This document shows positions 42,797 to 50,500 of a stretch of 64,000 nt of DNA, piece by piece. The notes beneath the pieces are model-generated. The model worked only from the letters and a program-made list of their open reading frames with translations, ran no database searches and was not told where the DNA came from. The translations under genes were made by a program, and so were the position numbers. Position 1 is the stretch's first letter. Every line of letters starts with the position of its first letter. The stretch comes from JANNBN01 sp031430595. GTDB taxonomy: Bacteria > Actinomycetota > Acidimicrobiia > Acidimicrobiales > JANYDT01. The DNA lies in contig JANPBU010000051.1 in assembly GCA_031430595.1 (NCBI GenBank), positions 1 to 64,000 of the forward strand. The letters run 5' to 3'.

Positions 42797-44080
42797 TCAA
42801 TTCCTCACTTTGGACCGCAACAATGCTTCAACCTCTACGCGTTTGTTCATCACAGCGACATCGAGTGCCGATGTTCCGTTTGAGGCTTCCAGCGGATCAG
42901 CGCCTCCCTTGAGCAGGGCCACAACCGACGAAACGAAGCCGTACTGTGAAGCAGTGTGCAGAGGGGTCCAACCGTTTCGGTCAGCCACTCTGAACGATGC
43001 TCCCAGCCGAAGTAAGCGCTCAACGTCAGCCCGAGAAGGATCTTGGCCAACTAACCAGTGCAAGAGGGTTTTGCCGTCATCGTCTGTGTAGTTAAGGTCG
43101 GCACCGCTCGCAGCCAACTTGCTCACCATCTCGAACGCACCGCAATGATAGGCAAACTGCCAGAGAGGTACCCCGGTGACCAAGTCAATTGCATGTGCAT
43201 TTGCGCCTTGACTCAGGAGGGCATCCACCACCGGTAAATCGTTTGCTTCCACTGCCTTTTCAAGCTCGTTTGCGGCGAATCCGTCATTGCCGGGAAGAAG
43301 ACTGAAGCACTCCTCCAACGCCGTTCGCTCGTCCACGTTTTCGATGTGACCGAGTGCGCTTAACGTAGCGAGTGCAGTCGTTTCGGCATGAAGGAATCGG
43401 ACAACCGACCTGAGATTTGCAGCAACATACGGAGGGCGTGATGTCCAAAAGGCGTTCGACAAACGACCCCGAGCGAGGTCGTCGTTCGATTGCAGAAGTT
43501 GGAGAAGGTGGCGCGCCGAATACGGTTCGTCAAAGGCCAACCATTTGGTCAGGTACGGGGTGATGTCGTTTACAGCCAAGCCAAATCCACACAGCAGCGT
43601 GTCAACAAAAGGAAACGGAAACGCCTCGGTTGGTGTTTGTAAGCGCACCTTCCAAAGCACCTCGAAAAATTTGGTGATCGCCCGCTGTTCCTCGTTTGGC
43701 CACCTTGACCACGGAGTGCTACCGAGGTTTGCACCGAAGTTCAGGCGAGCCAACACTGGCTCAAAGTCGGGCCAATCGAAACCAGTCGTGACAAGAATTT
43801 CGTATACCCTGGGCAGATAGTGGCGAAGCACATCAACGCCGCCACCAAGGTGGGGCAACTGATCGGCCACTTCTGCCAATTCGTCGGTTCCAAGCTCGTT
43901 TACTGGCCGATCACCACCCGGGGCAGTGACACGGATGCGACCATGAATTCCTCCGCCCTCGATGGGTTCACCTGACCCCCAACAACATGCACAACCTTCG
44001 AACCATGTTGGTCGTCTGTAGGTTGCGAAGACCCGGTACAGATCGTCGATCGCTGCCTTGAGCACATCGTTCGATGTCAT
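42797..44080 (-). CDS. Ankyrin-repeat protein with uncharacterised N-terminal domain
   Basis: The 427-residue protein has two parts. Residues 1 to about 270 form an unknown helical domain that begins with a cysteine-rich GCACCWGSGEPIEGG and contains LARLNFGANLGSTPW and FVDTLLCGFGLAVN. From about 275 to the end are four or more ankyrin repeats (VVDALLSQGANAHAID, MVSKLAASGADLNYTDDDGKT, VERLLRLGASFRVADRNGWTPLH, VVALLKGGADPLEASNGTS; each a separate repeat). No signal peptide. A protein-protein interaction role is likely; the N-terminal part was not recognised. Confidence 0.85.
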   Translation of the reverse strand: MTSNDVLKAAIDDLYRVFATYRRPTWFEGCACCWGSGEPIEGGGIHGRIRVTAPGGDRPVNELGTDELAEVADQLPHLGGGVDVLRHYLPRVYEILVTTGFDWPDFEPVLARLNFGANLGSTPWSRWPNEEQRAITKFFEVLWKVRLQTPTEAFPFPFVDTLLCGFGLAVNDITPYLTKWLAFDEPYSARHLLQLLQSNDDLARGRLSNAFWTSRPPYVAANLRSVVRFLHAETTALATLSALGHIENVDERTALEECFSLLPGNDGFAANELEKAVEANDLPVVDALLSQGANAHAIDLVTGVPLWQFAYHCGAFEMVSKLAASGADLNYTDDDGKTLLHWLVGQDPSRADVERLLRLGASFRVADRNGWTPLHTASQYGFVSSVVALLKGGADPLEASNGTSALDVAVMNKRVEVEALLRSKVRN

Positions 44081-44095
44081 GACCCGACACTACGT

Positions 44096-44749
44096 TCAAT
44101 CCTCGGCCAGGATCGCATACAGCTTCTTGCGAGCTGACCTCAAAATTTCGGTCGCTGCTTCAATTTGGGATGGATTACCTGCCCTCGAAACTTGCGTTGC
44201 TGCAAGTGCAATTCCCTTTATGGCCTCAAGTAAACCGGTCTCGCGTTCGCGACCTTCAGACCCCCGTGACCATAATTGTTCACCTACTTCACTCTGTCGC
44301 CGTTCGTTTTCAGCCAGTCCCGTTTCGGTGAGTTGGAATGTACGCTTACCTTCTTGGTCAGGTGCAACGACCAGCCCTTCGTCTTCGAGCAACTGAAGGG
44401 TGGGGTACACCGACCCAGGGCTTGGCTTCCAGGTTCCTCCGGTTTTTTCTTCAATCCGTTGTATGAGGTCGTAGCCGTGGCCAGGGGCTTCAGCCAAAAT
44501 GGCGAGAAGGGCCGTGCGGATCTCACCGCGACGCGTACGGCCGCGAAACCTTGATGGCCCATCTTCATGAGATCCGAATCGACCGCCGCGATGCCCCCCT
44601 CGCGAAGCTCCACGACCTTCACGTTGTTCATCTGATCCACCGCCGCGACCGTGCGGTCCGCCACGGTGTGGGCCACGACGACGGTGACCCGGGCCTTGTG
44701 ATCCAAAGCCGAATGCTTGATTGTGTTCTGTTGAATGTGATCCACGCAT
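44096..44749 (-). CDS. PadR-family transcriptional regulator with His/Gly/Arg-rich leader
   Basis: The first 65 residues are a low-complexity stretch rich in Gly, His and Arg (PGHRRRGPHRGGPHGRGGG). From RTRRGEIRTALLAILAEAPG the PadR winged helix runs through HGYDLIQRIEEKTGG, SPGSVYPTLQLLEDEGLV and GKRTFQLTETG. A C-terminal helical dimerisation segment follows. ATG 44749 has GGAAGGA upstream. Such leaders are common on actinobacterial PadR proteins and may bind metal. A 30-bp dyad lies between this gene and the divergent orphan genes. Confidence 0.93.
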   Translation of the reverse strand: MRGSHSTEHNQAFGFGSQGPGHRRRGPHRGGPHGRGGGSDEQREGRGASRGGHRGGRFGSHEDGPSRFRGRTRRGEIRTALLAILAEAPGHGYDLIQRIEEKTGGTWKPSPGSVYPTLQLLEDEGLVVAPDQEGKRTFQLTETGLAENERRQSEVGEQLWSRGSEGRERETGLLEAIKGIALAATQVSRAGNPSQIEAATEILRSARKKLYAILAED

Positions 44750-44789
44750 GTGTTTTCCTTCCGCAAGACTCCTAGTTGAAGTCGATTGC

Positions 44790-44819
44790 GATACATTAAC
44801 GATATATCGTGATTGTATC
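44790..44819. promoter_or_regulatory. 30-bp dyad, likely PadR operator
   Basis: A perfect 12-base core ACGATATATCGT (44799-44810) is flanked at equal distance (3 bp) by GATACA on the left and TGTATC on the right, giving nested perfect arms. It sits 41 bp from the PadR start and about 43-60 bp from the divergent gene. AT-rich ATAT-centred dyads are typical PadR sites. It probably controls both directions. Confidence 0.8.
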
Positions 44820-44861
44820 TTTGTCTAGGGGTTTGTTGGTGACCGCCGACACAACCACCTG

Positions 44862-45185
44862 GTGCTCGAAGCACATCAAATGCGAGACAGAACCCTAAAC
44901 ATCGCTGCTCAAAGTGATGCGACGGTGAATGTGAAGGTAGGTATGCATACGTTTACATCACCCGCACCCGGCTCGACTAATTTCATCGCCTACGAAACGA
45001 AAGGCAACGTAAAAACGCTTATCAACCCAACATTCAGTAACTACGTCTTGGTTGCAGGGGTGTACGCCGTAAATGCGAATGCTGCACAAAACTTCGACCC
45101 CACAACACAGGCGATACTGCTGGATGGTGTCGAGTTTGTAGGACCGTTCACTCAAAAGACCGGGCTATTTAGGGTGAAATCGTGA
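44862..45185 (+). CDS. Orphan protein under the PadR operator, function unknown
   Basis: GTG 44862 or ATG 44880 (MRDRTLNIAAQS) opens a frame of 107 or 101 residues. It is rich in Thr, Val, Asn and Phe and looks all-beta (VNVKVGMHTFTSPAPG, NFIAYETKGNVKTLI, YVLVAGVYAVNANAA). It has no signal peptide and no recognisable family. It could be the tail of a larger secreted protein. Its stop overlaps the next gene's GTG start (GTGA), so the two form an operon. Confidence 0.6.
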   Translation: MLEAHQMRDRTLNIAAQSDATVNVKVGMHTFTSPAPGSTNFIAYETKGNVKTLINPTFSNYVLVAGVYAVNANAAQNFDPTTQAILLDGVEFVGPFTQKTGLFRVKS

Positions 45186-45568
45186 CCAAGCTTTTTGCTC
45201 AGCGCGATTTCATTGAATACGCCGAAAACGAAGCGGGTACGTCAGGTACCTACGACCGAACGAAACAACCAACGAAAGCGCCATCCGTCGAATACCTGAA
45301 CTATTCCGATATGCCGCCTATCGGGGATGCAACCGTCGAAGCAGCTACTGCCGACCTTCGAAAGCTTCATCGGGAATACCTCGCAACCACCGATTCGGCG
45401 AAGCTTGCTGGCCTTCGCAAACGCTACTTCGAGGTAAGCCGCAAGCTCACGAGCGATACCGCCACGCTGACTGGATCGCTCAGCGACGTTGATGAGCAAG
45501 CCTTCAATACGGTCGGGCAAACGGTCACCGATTTGCTTTCCGCCTCGATTCGAGTGGTTACAAAGTAG
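45182..45568 (+). CDS. Orphan helical protein coupled to the preceding gene
   Basis: GTG 45182 starts a 128-residue acidic protein. The N-terminal half is polar (FIEYAENEAGTSGTYDRTK), the second half helical (ATADLRKLHREYLATTDSAK, LRKRYFEVSRKLTSDTA) with Leu/Arg heptads. No family was recognised. Translational coupling to the beta-rich protein suggests the two products interact. Regulation by the neighbouring PadR is likely from the shared operator. Confidence 0.65.
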   Translation: MTKLFAQRDFIEYAENEAGTSGTYDRTKQPTKAPSVEYLNYSDMPPIGDATVEAATADLRKLHREYLATTDSAKLAGLRKRYFEVSRKLTSDTATLTGSLSDVDEQAFNTVGQTVTDLLSASIRVVTK

Positions 45569-45641
45569 CACCCATTCCCAAAGTTGCGAAGCTAATGGCA
45601 GGTGCAAATTATCGGTGTTAACTCACATATCACCGTGTATA

Positions 45642-45655
45642 CGAACACATGTTCG
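45642..45655. promoter_or_regulatory. LexA SOS box upstream of the full-length HNH gene
   Basis: The 14-mer CGAACACATGTTCG fits CGAAC-RNRY-GTTCG exactly. It ends 22 bp before the HNH start codon, matching the box in front of the shortened paralogue (23 bp). A damage-inducible promoter is therefore expected. The flanks are not as extended as at 690-723. Confidence 0.75.
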
Positions 45656-45677
45656 ATTGTTGGTGGTATGGTTGTGT

Positions 45678-46892
45678 ATGGAACCAGTCGGGTTGTTGGA
45701 ACGAATCGTGGCGGTTGATGCTTCTCTTCGTGACATGAACCATGACGTTCAAACCGGGGTCGTCGCGGTGTGTGGTGACGTCGTTGCTGCGGCCCGGGCC
45801 CTGGTTGATCAGGTCGAGTTGTTGTGTACCCAGGTGGTTGGTGTGTTCGATGCCGATGATGCACACCGCGCTGGCGGGTTCCGAGACGCGGGGTCATGGC
45901 TTGGTGCGAATACGAACGCCAGGTCACGTGAAGGTGTCATTCGGGTCAAGCAAGCCGCTCTACTTGCCCGGTTCCCCGTCATTGGTGCGGCCGTTGGCGA
46001 GGGTCGTATTGGTATGAACCACCTCCGACTGTTTGTTGCAGCGTTCACGCCGACGCGTGACGGATACGCTTTTCGTGACGAAACCATGTTGGTCGGCATC
46101 GCTGAAACGGTGACCGTTGCGATGTTCGAAGATGTCATATCGAACTGGAAATCATTGTGTGACGACCGTCTCGGTGACGTTTCGTCCGATGATGTCGTCC
46201 ACGAGAAACGGTTTCTGCAACTCACCAAAAACTTGGATGGGTCATGGGCACTCCGCGGTGTCCTCGACAAACTGGTCGGTGAAACAGTGAACACCGCGTT
46301 GAAAGCGGCCACACCAAAACCTGGTAGCGACGATGACCGAACCCCCGGGCAGCGACGCCACGACGCCCTTGGTGACATCGCCACCAAATCACTCAATTCC
46401 GCCGACCGGCCCGTTGTTGGTGGTGAACGACCACACGTGAGTGTTGTTGTCACCGCCGAAACCGGTCAAACGCGGACCGGGTCAATGATCTACCTGTCAT
46501 CCTTCACTCGCGACATGCTCCTCTGCGACGCAACCACAACCAGTGTTTGGGTTAACTCTGAAGGTGTCCCATTCGATGTTGGAACACCCGACACGGCAAT
46601 CCCGATCCGGCAACGCCGAGCAGTGCACGTCAGAGACACCCACTGCAGGTACCCCGGCTGCAACCACGAAGCCCGATGGTCAGACATCCACCACATCCGA
46701 TACCGGCGAAACGGTGGACTAAACAACCTCGACAATTTGGTACTCATCTGCCGCTACCACCACCGAAAAATACACCGAGAAACACTCAAACTCGGCTGGG
46801 AACCCGACCAAATCACCCTCACCATCGAACACCCAAACGGCACCAAACTGCTCTCCCCACCAACCCCAAACCTCACGAGACTCCTCATCTGA
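45678..46892 (+). CDS. HNH endonuclease, 13E12/DUF222 family
   Basis: The 404-residue protein has the full DUF222 domain: LLERIVAVDASLRDMN, GFRDAGSWLGANTNARSREG, IGMNHLRLF and LDGSWALRGVLD. It then has QRRHDALGDIA, SFTRDMLLCD and the HNH module CRYPGCNHEARWSDIHH, with the second zinc Cys in LVLICRYHHRKIH. ATG 45678 (MEPVG) follows the SOS box; the longer frame from 45489 has no family similarity. 13E12-type genes occur in many copies in actinobacteria and some behave as mobile or inteins' relatives; function here is unknown. Confidence 0.92.
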   Translation: MEPVGLLERIVAVDASLRDMNHDVQTGVVAVCGDVVAAARALVDQVELLCTQVVGVFDADDAHRAGGFRDAGSWLGANTNARSREGVIRVKQAALLARFPVIGAAVGEGRIGMNHLRLFVAAFTPTRDGYAFRDETMLVGIAETVTVAMFEDVISNWKSLCDDRLGDVSSDDVVHEKRFLQLTKNLDGSWALRGVLDKLVGETVNTALKAATPKPGSDDDRTPGQRRHDALGDIATKSLNSADRPVVGGERPHVSVVVTAETGQTRTGSMIYLSSFTRDMLLCDATTTSVWVNSEGVPFDVGTPDTAIPIRQRRAVHVRDTHCRYPGCNHEARWSDIHHIRYRRNGGLNNLDNLVLICRYHHRKIHRETLKLGWEPDQITLTIEHPNGTKLLSPPTPNLTRLLI

Positions 46893-46963
46893 TTGATCGC
46901 GCTCAAAAGCATGACCTGAGGAGGTCAACTCAACTGACCAACACCCGTCAGCCGGATTGCTTC

Positions 46964-47251
46964 TCAGCCTTGCAATCGATTCACTGCCATCGAACTCAGG
47001 ATGTACCAAGCAAAGTAGATTGCTAACTTCGCATAGCGATTCGTACGTATACCTTCCAAGCGCACGAAGAGCAGGAAAGCGACCGAAGAGGAGTAAACGA
47101 AAGCGTACATATTTCGCGAGTAGTACGAATAGATGAAGGCCAGTGCGGCAATGGGCCCCTGCATAGAAACAAGCCTGCCGTCACAAAACCCAACGAAAGA
47201 CTCCATTCGGCCAAGCAGAAGCCCGACCAATCGAATCGCCCTTCGTTTCAT
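46964..47251 (-). CDS. Small membrane protein, hypothetical
   Basis: ATG 47251, six bases after GAGAGA, opens a 95-residue protein. It has a basic head (MKRRAIRLVG), two hydrophobic segments (GPIAALAFIYSYYSRNM; VYSSSVAFLLFVRLEG), and a third moderately hydrophobic one (AKLAIYFAWYILSSMAVN). No family was recognised. It may be a relic, but its hydrophobic pattern is coherent. Confidence 0.45.
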   Translation of the reverse strand: MKRRAIRLVGLLLGRMESFVGFCDGRLVSMQGPIAALAFIYSYYSRNMYAFVYSSSVAFLLFVRLEGIRTNRYAKLAIYFAWYILSSMAVNRLQG

Positions 47252-47347
47252 ACCCGGTCTCTCTCATCGGTATTTCCCAGCAAATCCATGGCTGTCTCAC
47301 CACAGACCTTCTCACATCCGTTCGACCCATCGCCTGTACAAACGCTG

Positions 47348-47596
47348 TCAACGAATGTAGCGGGCGGCCCAACAACCACGAGTTGCGTTTTGTACATCAA
47401 CGGAATTCGTTGTTTCGTTGCCCATGAACCTCAAAATGGTGACAGGTAGTTCGGCACCCTGATCGCCCACCTCGGCATCTCGAGGGCATTCTCTGCATGG
47501 GTAGCCAGGAAACTCGTCGGCAACGTAGACCAACCTTGTTTGGTTGCGCCGAAACTCAGCAGCAATATCTGGCGGGAAAGTAATTGGTTCGAACAT
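47348..47596 (-). CDS. Small protein resembling the start of DUF1203, possibly truncated
   Basis: ATG 47596 (MFEPITFPPDIA) opens 82 residues with RLVYVADEFPGYPCRECPRDAEVGD. The PCRxCxRDAxxG pattern is the conserved N-terminal core of DUF1203 proteins (about 150 residues). After it, similarity ends and the frame runs into unrelated residues, so the gene looks shortened or frameshifted. The function of the family is unknown. Confidence 0.4.
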   Translation of the reverse strand: MFEPITFPPDIAAEFRRNQTRLVYVADEFPGYPCRECPRDAEVGDQGAELPVTILRFMGNETTNSVDVQNATRGCWAARYIR

Positions 47597-47727
47597 GACA
47601 CCCAATGTGACAGATAGGCGGCACGCAAAGCTGGCGGTAATCAGACCGCAGCATTGGGTGCCCTACGCGCAGATTCGCTAGTCTTCGCGCGCTTCACCTT
47701 CACCCCCTGCACGACTGGACCTTCGCT

Positions 47728-48780
47728 ATGACTCTTTCAATCCCCGCTTCGATAGATGACGTTACCCTCGATTGGTTGGTCGCTGCGACGGGCCTTTCAG
47801 TTGCAACCATGGATCTCGAGCAGATTGGTGTGGGCGTCGGTGTCAGCAGCGCACTCTACCGAGCCGCACTCGAGGGTGACGGATGCCCCCAAAGCGTCAT
47901 CATCAAACTTCCTGCGCTTGATGAAGCAGCGGTGTTCACCAGCAGCATCCTACGAATGTACATCCGAGAAGTTGGGTTCTTCAGGTCACTGGCGAGCGAG
48001 TCACCGATTCGGGTTCCGAAGACATTCCATTCAGCAGTCGATCTCGATACGTCAAAATTCGTCATTGTGATGGAAGACTTTGGCGACATGCGCTCGGTGG
48101 ATCAAATTACCGGCATGAACATAGGCGATGCAGAACACGCCATCGATGAACTCGCAAAATGGCACGCCAAATGGTGGGGCGAGGGCCTCGCAATGGCCGA
48201 GAGCGGAGCAACCCTCAGCCTCAACAATCCTATCTATCATGCGATTCTTCCGATGGTATTTGCCGAAGGATGGACCAAACTCACCGAAGGCTTGAAACTT
48301 CCCGAATCGGTTCTGCAAATCGGCGAGAAGTGGATTGGGGCCCTCCCCCAGATGCTCGAAAAGCTCAGTACCGAACCGACCACGATGGTTCACGGCGATT
48401 TTCGGGCCGACAACATGATGTTTGCCAACGACGGATCCCTTGCACTCATTGACTTCCAGGTTGTCGGCACCGGAACCGCGGCCTATGACGTTGCGTACTT
48501 CATCACACAAAGCCTCGATGCCGATGTTGCGGCAGGTTCTGAACGGAGGCTCTTTGATCGGTGGGTTACGAAACTGCATGAAGCAGGAGTCTCGACGGAC
48601 CAAACAGACCGTATGTGGAATGACTATCGCCTTGCCGCTCTTTTTTGTTTGGTGTACCCGGTGGTAGCCAGCCGAGGGATGGATCTTGATGACCCTCGCC
48701 AGCGTGCGCTTCTCGAATGTATGTCGTCGCGACTTGGGCGCGCTATCGCTCAACTGAACCTTGCTGAGCTACTCGACTGA
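47728..48780 (+). CDS. Phosphotransferase family protein (APH/EcKinase-like)
   Basis: The 350-residue protein has a kinase-like fold: VIIKLPA (ATP-site Lys), FVIVMEDFGDM (hinge), TMVHGDFRADNMMF (catalytic Asp loop) and LALIDFQVVG (metal Asp). The insert and WHAKWWG match aminoglycoside phosphotransferase-like enzymes related to ecdysteroid 22-kinase and acyl-CoA dehydrogenase-associated kinases. It lies immediately upstream of the acyl-CoA carboxylase subunits. A role phosphorylating a small acyl or alcohol substrate is more likely than drug resistance. Confidence 0.88.
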   Translation: MTLSIPASIDDVTLDWLVAATGLSVATMDLEQIGVGVGVSSALYRAALEGDGCPQSVIIKLPALDEAAVFTSSILRMYIREVGFFRSLASESPIRVPKTFHSAVDLDTSKFVIVMEDFGDMRSVDQITGMNIGDAEHAIDELAKWHAKWWGEGLAMAESGATLSLNNPIYHAILPMVFAEGWTKLTEGLKLPESVLQIGEKWIGALPQMLEKLSTEPTTMVHGDFRADNMMFANDGSLALIDFQVVGTGTAAYDVAYFITQSLDADVAAGSERRLFDRWVTKLHEAGVSTDQTDRMWNDYRLAALFCLVYPVVASRGMDLDDPRQRALLECMSSRLGRAIAQLNLAELLD

Positions 48781-48838
48781 ACTACTCGCTTGGCAGCCCG
48801 ATAGGTGCGACCGAAGGAGGTTGTGCCAAGATCCGCAG

Positions 48839-50500
48839 GTGCTTGTTTCAGATGGTCCACCGTTGCTCGCCCTACCGATTGTTTCGAACCTTGACACCCG
48901 GTCAGGCGTCTATCTAACGAATCGCGCACAGGTACTTGGCTTACTTGACGAAATCGACACATTGTTACTCGAGGCGGCCGCCGGCGGTGGGCCCAAATCG
49001 CACGCTCGCCTCAAGGAACGGGGCAAGCTTCCGGTTCGTGAACGCCTTGCCCTCGCCCTCGACCCTGATAGTCCGTTTTTAGAGATCAGCCCGCTCGCGG
49101 CGTACGATTCAGACTTCACAATCGGGGGCGGTGCCGTTATCGGCATTGGGGTAATCGCCGATGTGGAGTGCGTTATCTTTGCCTTCGACCCTTCAGTATT
49201 GGGCGGCGCGATGACCCCTTACGTAGTGAAAAAATGGCTGCGAGCCTTAGAGATTGCCCGCGTAAACCGCATTCCGTATGTGAGCTTTGTAGAGTCTGCC
49301 GGTGCTGACCTAAGAAAAGGTGATGACGTTGCAACTGGGGCGAGAAAACCAGCAAAGGTAGATCACTTCGCTGAAACAGGCCGCTTTTTCTACGAAATGA
49401 CTGAACTCTCCAAGCTAGGCATTCCATCTGTATGCGTAGTATTTGGTTCGTCAACTGCGGGAGGTGCTTACCAACCTGGCCTGTCTGATTACAACGTCTT
49501 CGTCAAGGGGCAATCAAAGGTATTTCTGGCTGGTCCTCCTCTCGTCAAGATGGCGACTGGTGAAGACTCGGACGACGAAACGCTTGGCGGTGCGCAAATG
49601 CATGCCGATACATCTGGCCTCGCCGACTATCTGGCCGAAGATGAACACGATGCTCTGCGAATTTGTCGAGAGGTCGTGTCACATCTGAACTGGCGCAAGC
49701 ACGGAACCGGCCCCTCGTTGCTTAGCGATGCGCCTGTGCTCGACCCAGAGGAACTTGTCGGAATCGTTGGCGCTGACCTCAAACTTCCAGTCGACATTCG
49801 CGAAGTCATTGGTCGTGTGGTCGATGGCAGCCGGTTCGAAGAATTCAAACCGCTGTACGGCCCAACGATGGTGTGCGGATGGGCTTCAATTCACGGCTAC
49901 CCCATCGGCATTCTCGGAAACAACGGCGTGATATTTCCCGAGGCTGCCGAGAAGGGCGCACATTTCATCCAGCTGTGTAATCAGCAAGATATTCCGTTGG
50001 TGTTCTTGCAAAACATCACCGGATTCATGGTTGGCAAAGATTACGAGCAGGCCGGCATTGTAAAGAAAGGCTCACAACTCGTCAACGCAGTATCGAACTC
50101 AACGGTTCCGCATCTCACCGTAATCATCGGGTCATCGTTCGGTGCAGGAACGTACGGCATGTCCGGTCGTGCATTCGGAAATCGGTTCACCTTCATCTGG
50201 CCGTCGTCGAAAATTGCCGTGATGGGCCCCAAGCAAATTGCGGGGGTGATGTCAATTGTTCGAAGGGCCCAGGCGGCGCGGGCCGGTATCGAGTTTGATG
50301 AAGCGGCTGACCAAAAAATCGTCGACCGGGCAGAGGCCGAACAAGAGGCTGAGTCGCTTGCGCTCCAAGCAACCGGGGCCATTTCCGATGATGGAATCAT
50401 TGACCCCAGAGATACTCGAAACGTACTCGGATTCTGCCTGAGCGTCGTGCAGAACCGTGTCGTTGAAGGAGCCGCAGGATACGGGGTTTTTCGACTATGA
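48839..50500 (+). CDS. Acyl-CoA carboxylase beta subunit (carboxyltransferase)
   Basis: The 553-residue protein has both crotonase-like halves of the carboxyltransferase. They include RGKLPVRERLALALDP, FVESAGADL, VFGSSTAGGAYQPG and KVFLAGPPLVKMATGEDSDDE in the first, and GNNGVIFPEAAEKG, LQNITGFMVGKDYE, GSSFGAGTYGMSGRAF and AVMGPKQIAGVM in the second. The arrangement fits methylcrotonyl/geranyl-CoA carboxylase-type subunits more than propionyl-CoA ones. The start is uncertain: GTG 48839 is used; GGAGG lies 18 bases upstream, which is rather far. In-frame codons reach 48761. Confidence 0.93.
   Translation: MLVSDGPPLLALPIVSNLDTRSGVYLTNRAQVLGLLDEIDTLLLEAAAGGGPKSHARLKERGKLPVRERLALALDPDSPFLEISPLAAYDSDFTIGGGAVIGIGVIADVECVIFAFDPSVLGGAMTPYVVKKWLRALEIARVNRIPYVSFVESAGADLRKGDDVATGARKPAKVDHFAETGRFFYEMTELSKLGIPSVCVVFGSSTAGGAYQPGLSDYNVFVKGQSKVFLAGPPLVKMATGEDSDDETLGGAQMHADTSGLADYLAEDEHDALRICREVVSHLNWRKHGTGPSLLSDAPVLDPEELVGIVGADLKLPVDIREVIGRVVDGSRFEEFKPLYGPTMVCGWASIHGYPIGILGNNGVIFPEAAEKGAHFIQLCNQQDIPLVFLQNITGFMVGKDYEQAGIVKKGSQLVNAVSNSTVPHLTVIIGSSFGAGTYGMSGRAFGNRFTFIWPSSKIAVMGPKQIAGVMSIVRRAQAARAGIEFDEAADQKIVDRAEAEQEAESLALQATGAISDDGIIDPRDTRNVLGFCLSVVQNRVVEGAAGYGVFRL

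Noticed and set aside
45489..45677. Upstream extension of the HNH frame to 45489
   Set aside because: The added residues have no DUF222 similarity, overlap the preceding gene and would place the SOS box inside the coding region.
48052..48753. 233-codon minus-strand open frame
   Set aside because: Antisense to the phosphotransferase gene, which has catalytic motifs on the other strand.
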